A program made the position numbers and the translations under genes. Shown piece by piece: positions 60,361 to 64,000 of a DNA stretch of 64,000 nt. Below the pieces are notes generated by a model. The model was not told the origin of the DNA, ran no database searches, and worked only from the letters and a program-made list of their open reading frames with translations. The stretch lies in NCBI GenBank assembly GCA_900175165.2, contig FWWN02000635.1, forward strand, positions 55,997 to 119,996, read 5' to 3'. The stretch's first letter is position 1. The number at the start of each line of letters is the position of its first letter. The stretch comes from Rhizomucor pusillus (taxonomy: Eukaryota > Mucoromycota > Mucoromycetes > Mucorales > Lichtheimiaceae).

Positions 60361-61044
60361 CTACCGCTCTGATATATCTGTCACTTTCTGGGGATGATAG
60401 ATTCGTTCCAACGGCAGCCAAACTCTAGGCAATGTATTCAGACGTTCCCGAGTCTCTTGGACGTAGGTTGTGATATCTTCAATAGAGACGATCCATTCGG
60501 TTGCATATTTTGCCAGGATGTCGCCGCGTAGTCCAAGCTGGATAGCACGGCGTTTCAGTGGTTCGCGATTAATGGCAGGTTTATAATCCGGATCCCACTG
60601 CGAACGGACTTGGCTCTTTGCTTTCGCTGCATCGTATTCCTCCCTGGACGCCATACCGGACTCTGGAAAGCTAGCTGGAAATGCCATTGAAAATATGTAG
60701 TCGAAAGCCTTGCGCTTGATTCTAATTGCTAACGTTCGCTCCTGTCCTGGCTTCATGTTCCAACCACTGCGATATTGCATCCAGCAAAAGCTTGTCTTGA
60801 TCCACGACATCCTGGTAAACCTGTAGCAATCGCCTCCAAATTTCTGGTTCTTGACTGCGTACTCTGCAATTTCTGGGCAGAATGCTTGGTATACTACAAT
60901 GGTATCATCATCATACTGTGCTAAAATATGTCTGCCTTCTTTTGGCTGCGATGGAGTCTGCTCCAGGTATCTCTTGAGTTCAAGTGTTCGCGGGATATTT
61001 TGCAGCTTGGAATAGAGTACAGCCTTCTCGTTATTGATGGCCAT
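60361..61044 (-). CDS. DUF4291-family protein
   Basis: A single exon of 227 residues. It has the DUF4291 landmarks: ILAQYDDDTIVVYQAFCPEIAEYAV, a central FTRMSWIKTSFCWMQYRSGW, LAIRIKRKAFDYIF, VRSQWDPDY, RRAIQLGLRGDILAKYATEWIVSIEDIT and ending LPRVWLPLERIYHP. The family occurs in bacteria, fungi and plants as a stand-alone domain of about 200 residues; its biochemical function is not established. The lack of introns and the patchy taxonomic spread are compatible with horizontal acquisition at some time, but nothing in base composition marks it out here. Confidence 0.88.
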   Translation of the reverse strand: MAINNEKAVLYSKLQNIPRTLELKRYLEQTPSQPKEGRHILAQYDDDTIVVYQAFCPEIAEYAVKNQKFGGDCYRFTRMSWIKTSFCWMQYRSGWNMKPGQERTLAIRIKRKAFDYIFSMAFPASFPESGMASREEYDAAKAKSQVRSQWDPDYKPAINREPLKRRAIQLGLRGDILAKYATEWIVSIEDITTYVQETRERLNTLPRVWLPLERIYHPQKVTDISER

Positions 61045-63816
61045 GGTTGCAAATATTCAACGACTTGTTTTCACAAAGTAGGAAGCATCTGGCCTTCCTG
61101 CGTTTTATATTTCGCGCGCCTCAATGCTGCGCCTTATTAGCTAAATAAGGCAACTGTGCCTCAACTTCGTTTTAACTTACGGCCGCAGCATGGGCATTAC
61201 TTGGGAGATTGCATTAAACCATATATGCAATAAGTTTATACTGATCCGGTACAGACTTGCTGCCGCAGCAAGTATTGAAATATAGGATGCTCTACCTACC
61301 ATACAGATCTTTCTAAGAATCACCAATATCTCTACAGAACGAATCACAATTTACCACCAGTAGATGTAAAAAATAAAGCCATCATGAGTTTGCTTATCGC
61401 TTTGGGATTTATATATACCTTTCAGTTTAAATACCGGAGTACTTCAGTGCGGTGGACTTGTATATCATCCGTATTCTTGCAAGGATATGCTTCGTTCTCC
61501 ATTTAAGTCACGAGTCTTCCAAATGATGATGCCAATGCAATGAACAGCATCACATATCCTCGCAACAGACATTCAATAACGAGTTAGATAATAGCTTACA
61601 TGCTCGTAGTAGCTCCAATTTAAGTTCAATTGCAGCGAGCCAACTGTGCACTTGACAGGATCGCCGTCAAAGATTAAGAAAATGAAATTCCAAAAGCAAG
61701 GATGCATCCTGAAAAAAAATGTTTCAGCTCCATTTACCATGAAACATGTATCCCTGGAAAATCATGAATCTTTATAAATGGATATTCTTGATTCCTCGAC
61801 ATCAATTAGCTTTCTGGGAACCGTGTTCTCCAATGGACATTACCTTATTAGGAGTTTAGCGGGATCTGCATTCCATTGTTCCGCAACGACAGTTCTGCAT
61901 AAACGCCGCAGAACATGCTCAGACCAACATCGAAATGTGAACGATCAGGTGTGAGCCATACAGGGCAGCAAAAGCAAAAAGGTGTTTATAGCTTTTGAGG
62001 GAAAAACACACATATCGCGCAAGTATCAGAGCAGGTCAGACTAGTCAGTAGCAGTAGTACATATGCATGATTACAGAGTTAACATGCACCCCTTGAGAAA
62101 TGACACACATTTGCTAAATGGCATGAGGCGAAAATCGTCATTTATTTCTGGAGCAGACCGCGTTCTGCTCGCCTGCTCCTCTTTCGCTCCATGCTCTGGT
62201 GTTCTCGCACAGTCAAAGTGCAGATCGCAGGCACACATGTTAACCAAGGTAAATTCCACTCACAAAGGACTAGTCCCAAAGATTTTGACACTGATTTCAA
62301 TACCAACATTTCAAATTGCATTTGCGTCTTTGGGTTACCTGTGCCTGCCCAGGTCCCTCTGGGTGTAAGGCCACGGCGTGCTGTTGTCTTCTGTCCTCTT
62401 TCATCCTGTGCTCTCTGTCCAGTTGTCCTCTCAAGAGCAGCAAGCTCCGGTGTTGTCAAAGGTACGTCAAAGCAGCAATACTGGCTGCCTTGAACTGGCA
62501 GCCCGTAGGTATGATCACCGCAAACTCAAATGGATCTGATGTCCCTATGCCCCTGCCCACGGCCACATCCTGCAATCTCTGGAACCCCACGTCAATGGAA
62601 AATGTTTTTCCTACACATCACAAGTTTAATCCACATCAAGACGATTTGCACACACACATCACGATTTTGGAAGCATACAGCACTTTTCATACACATCCGC
62701 ATTTTTGACGACCACATCATTGCATTCATCATACATCATCTTTCGCATCTGCGCAACAGACCAAGTTTTCCATATCACTTACGACTCTACACTGTGCCAT
62801 AATTTTGACCACAAAAAGCAAAAAGAAAAAGAAAAAAAGAAAAGAAAACAAAAAAGAGAAGGACTCCAACGCTATTCATACACGCGGGGCTTCCATGGGT
62901 TCCAAGATCGGTCACAGCAAGACGTAGATCACGGTGAAGTCTGAAATGCGCGGTGCCCTACTGGCGATCGCCCACCGGCTGTCGGTTCAAGCGGCTACAC
63001 CTTGCATGACAGGCCTGACAGGCAGTACAGACGATACATTTCTGAAGCAAAAGTTATGTCGATGTTGACTTCCTCCGCAGGGCCGCCTGAGCATATCGGT
63101 AACTAAGATAAGTATCAACTACTACCCGCTCAGTGACTTGACATACTAAATTTATTACTTTAGAGCGACCAGATTGCCTCGCGCCAAAGCTGGAAAGTCC
63201 CAATGGCCTCCGGGCTGTTGGGCGCCTCCACAAAAAGTTGGCCTTTGGCAGTTGTCGTGGCCAGCTTCGGCACACAAGTCATTGGCTGTATCTTCCTGTG
63301 AAAGGTGGGGATTGGCAAGGATGAATATAGATTCATTAAAGACGAAAATGCACCCACGCTGCTTTCAGCTTATTGTCCTCGTCCGATCCAAACGTGGGGG
63401 GGGGATGAAAAACCCTGTATAGGCAATAGGGAAAAATGTAGAGGAAAGAGGTATGGTACAAGCGGAGAGAAAAAGGGCAAATAGGGTGGGGGAGGTGAAA
63501 TCAAAGCTGTGGATTATGGTATGTAGGGCAAGTATCCATAATGCTATGAGCTTGTGGCGGAGGACAGGAGAGGTGGGGAAGTGCGCGGGTTCAACCGCAT
63601 AATGAACTTTTTGCCGTGGTCTTCGGGTGGTGGCCGTGCAGCAGGGTCTTCTCGGCGGACACAGAGCCGATCAACTTCCTCGAGAATTTGGTACAGTATT
63701 GGCCATGTGTACGTCCAATACTGCCGGAGGACTGGCAAATGTCGCCTCCTCGCGGTGGTCTCTGGATATATCGTTGACTATGTACGTTTGAATGTCAACG
63801 TGAACTAAACGACAGT
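61045..63816. other. Gene-poor region near right edge
   Basis: 2.8 kb without a supportable gene. An A-rich simple tract lies at 62810-62865. A plus-strand stretch at about 63165-63300 reads MASGLLGASTKSWPLAVVVA in an open frame with a hydrophobic run and could be an exon or relic, but has no recognisable family or clear partner exon. Confidence 0.45.
62810..62865 (+). repeat. A-rich simple sequence
   Basis: An imperfect (A)nG/(A)nC tract about 55 bp long, resembling degenerate poly-A. It could be a retro-sequence tail, but no duplicated flanks were seen. Confidence 0.7.
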
Positions 63817-64000
63817 TTAGCTATGGAAAATGAGAGAATAGAACGAATAAAACATTGATATCGATGTAATGATAAATATCCTGTCTATGGCCTTCGTAAA
63901 CTTTTGTTTGACTTCATAATTATTTACGCTTGCGTAGTCTAGAAGAGACTTCGCTTCTTGCATTGCTTGAATGGTCACCACAATTCTATCATGTCCGCCT
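63817..64000 (-). CDS. Possible 3' exon of a gene continuing past the right edge
   Basis: On the minus strand the frame is open from the window edge for about 60 codons to a TAA at 63819-63817. The peptide (DRIVVTIQAMQEAKSLLDYA, VNNYEVKQKFTKAIDRIF) looks protein-like, with an amphipathic helix character. No family is recognised and the upstream part is missing, so this is tentative. Confidence 0.25.
   Translation of the reverse strand, partial: GGHDRIVVTIQAMQEAKSLLDYASVNNYEVKQKFTKAIDRIFIITSISMFYSFYSLIFHS

Noticed and set aside
63544..63808. Overlapping open frames on both strands near the right edge
   Set aside because: Arg/Ser/Pro-rich, mutually antisense, with no recognisable motif or splice signals.

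Overview
The window is nuclear DNA of an early-diverging filamentous fungus, most likely Mucoromycota (Mucorales-like). The evidence is dense protein-coding genes with many short introns (about 50-110 nt), polyQ/polyS-rich regulators, and relics of an OTU-carrying Mutator-like transposon and of an orphan gene family that I associate with Mucorales from memory. No prokaryotic feature, CRISPR array, rRNA or tRNA gene was recognised. I derived the exon structures by hand from reading-frame continuity, splice signals and protein family knowledge. 'Exon' coordinates are coding parts only; UTRs are not resolved.

Layout. 1-5312: 3' end of a GH51 arabinofuranosidase, NAD-dependent glycerol-3-phosphate dehydrogenase, an Mgr3-like mitochondrial TPR protein, and an orphan membrane protein. 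5468-7787 (minus): SPX-VTC polyphosphate synthase subunit. 7788-14283: the accessory part of the window. It holds a decayed copy of the VTC intron-1 region, a degraded Mutator-like element with a SWIM finger and an OTU protease, and a broken orphan gene. 14284-33980: dense housekeeping block with nitronate monooxygenase, TMEM135-like protein, membrane-tethered (ATF6-like) bZIP factor, EFM4 methyltransferase, 4E-T-like eIF4E-binding protein, protoporphyrinogen oxidase, SmB, mitochondrial uS8, NIF3, an NmrA-like protein and MDM34. 33981-43760: sparse region with an MIT-domain protein, a PH-domain protein and one assembly gap. 43761-61044: dense again, with a homeobox regulator, GET1, NGG1/ADA3, CGR1, PKA catalytic subunit, an orphan, an amidase, a SERCA-type Ca2+ pump and a DUF4291 protein. 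61045-64000: almost empty, with one possible edge exon.

The genes do not form a pathway cluster, and neighbours are functionally unrelated as usual in fungi. Several are packed tightly: NIF3/NmrA start codons are 80 bp apart, SmB/uS8m 168 bp apart, and EFM4/4E-T stop codons only 48 bp apart. ER and membrane homeostasis recurs (ATF6-like bZIP, GET1, SERCA, MDM34, TMEM135), but I see no evidence that this is more than chance.

The most noteworthy signals are five GC-AG introns among about 80 modelled introns (two in one gene, one inside the transmembrane segment of the ATF6-like factor), a 30-nt micro-exon in the TMEM135-like gene, an initiator exon carrying only ATG in SmB, and the OTU/SWIM Mutator-like relic with identifiable lesions.
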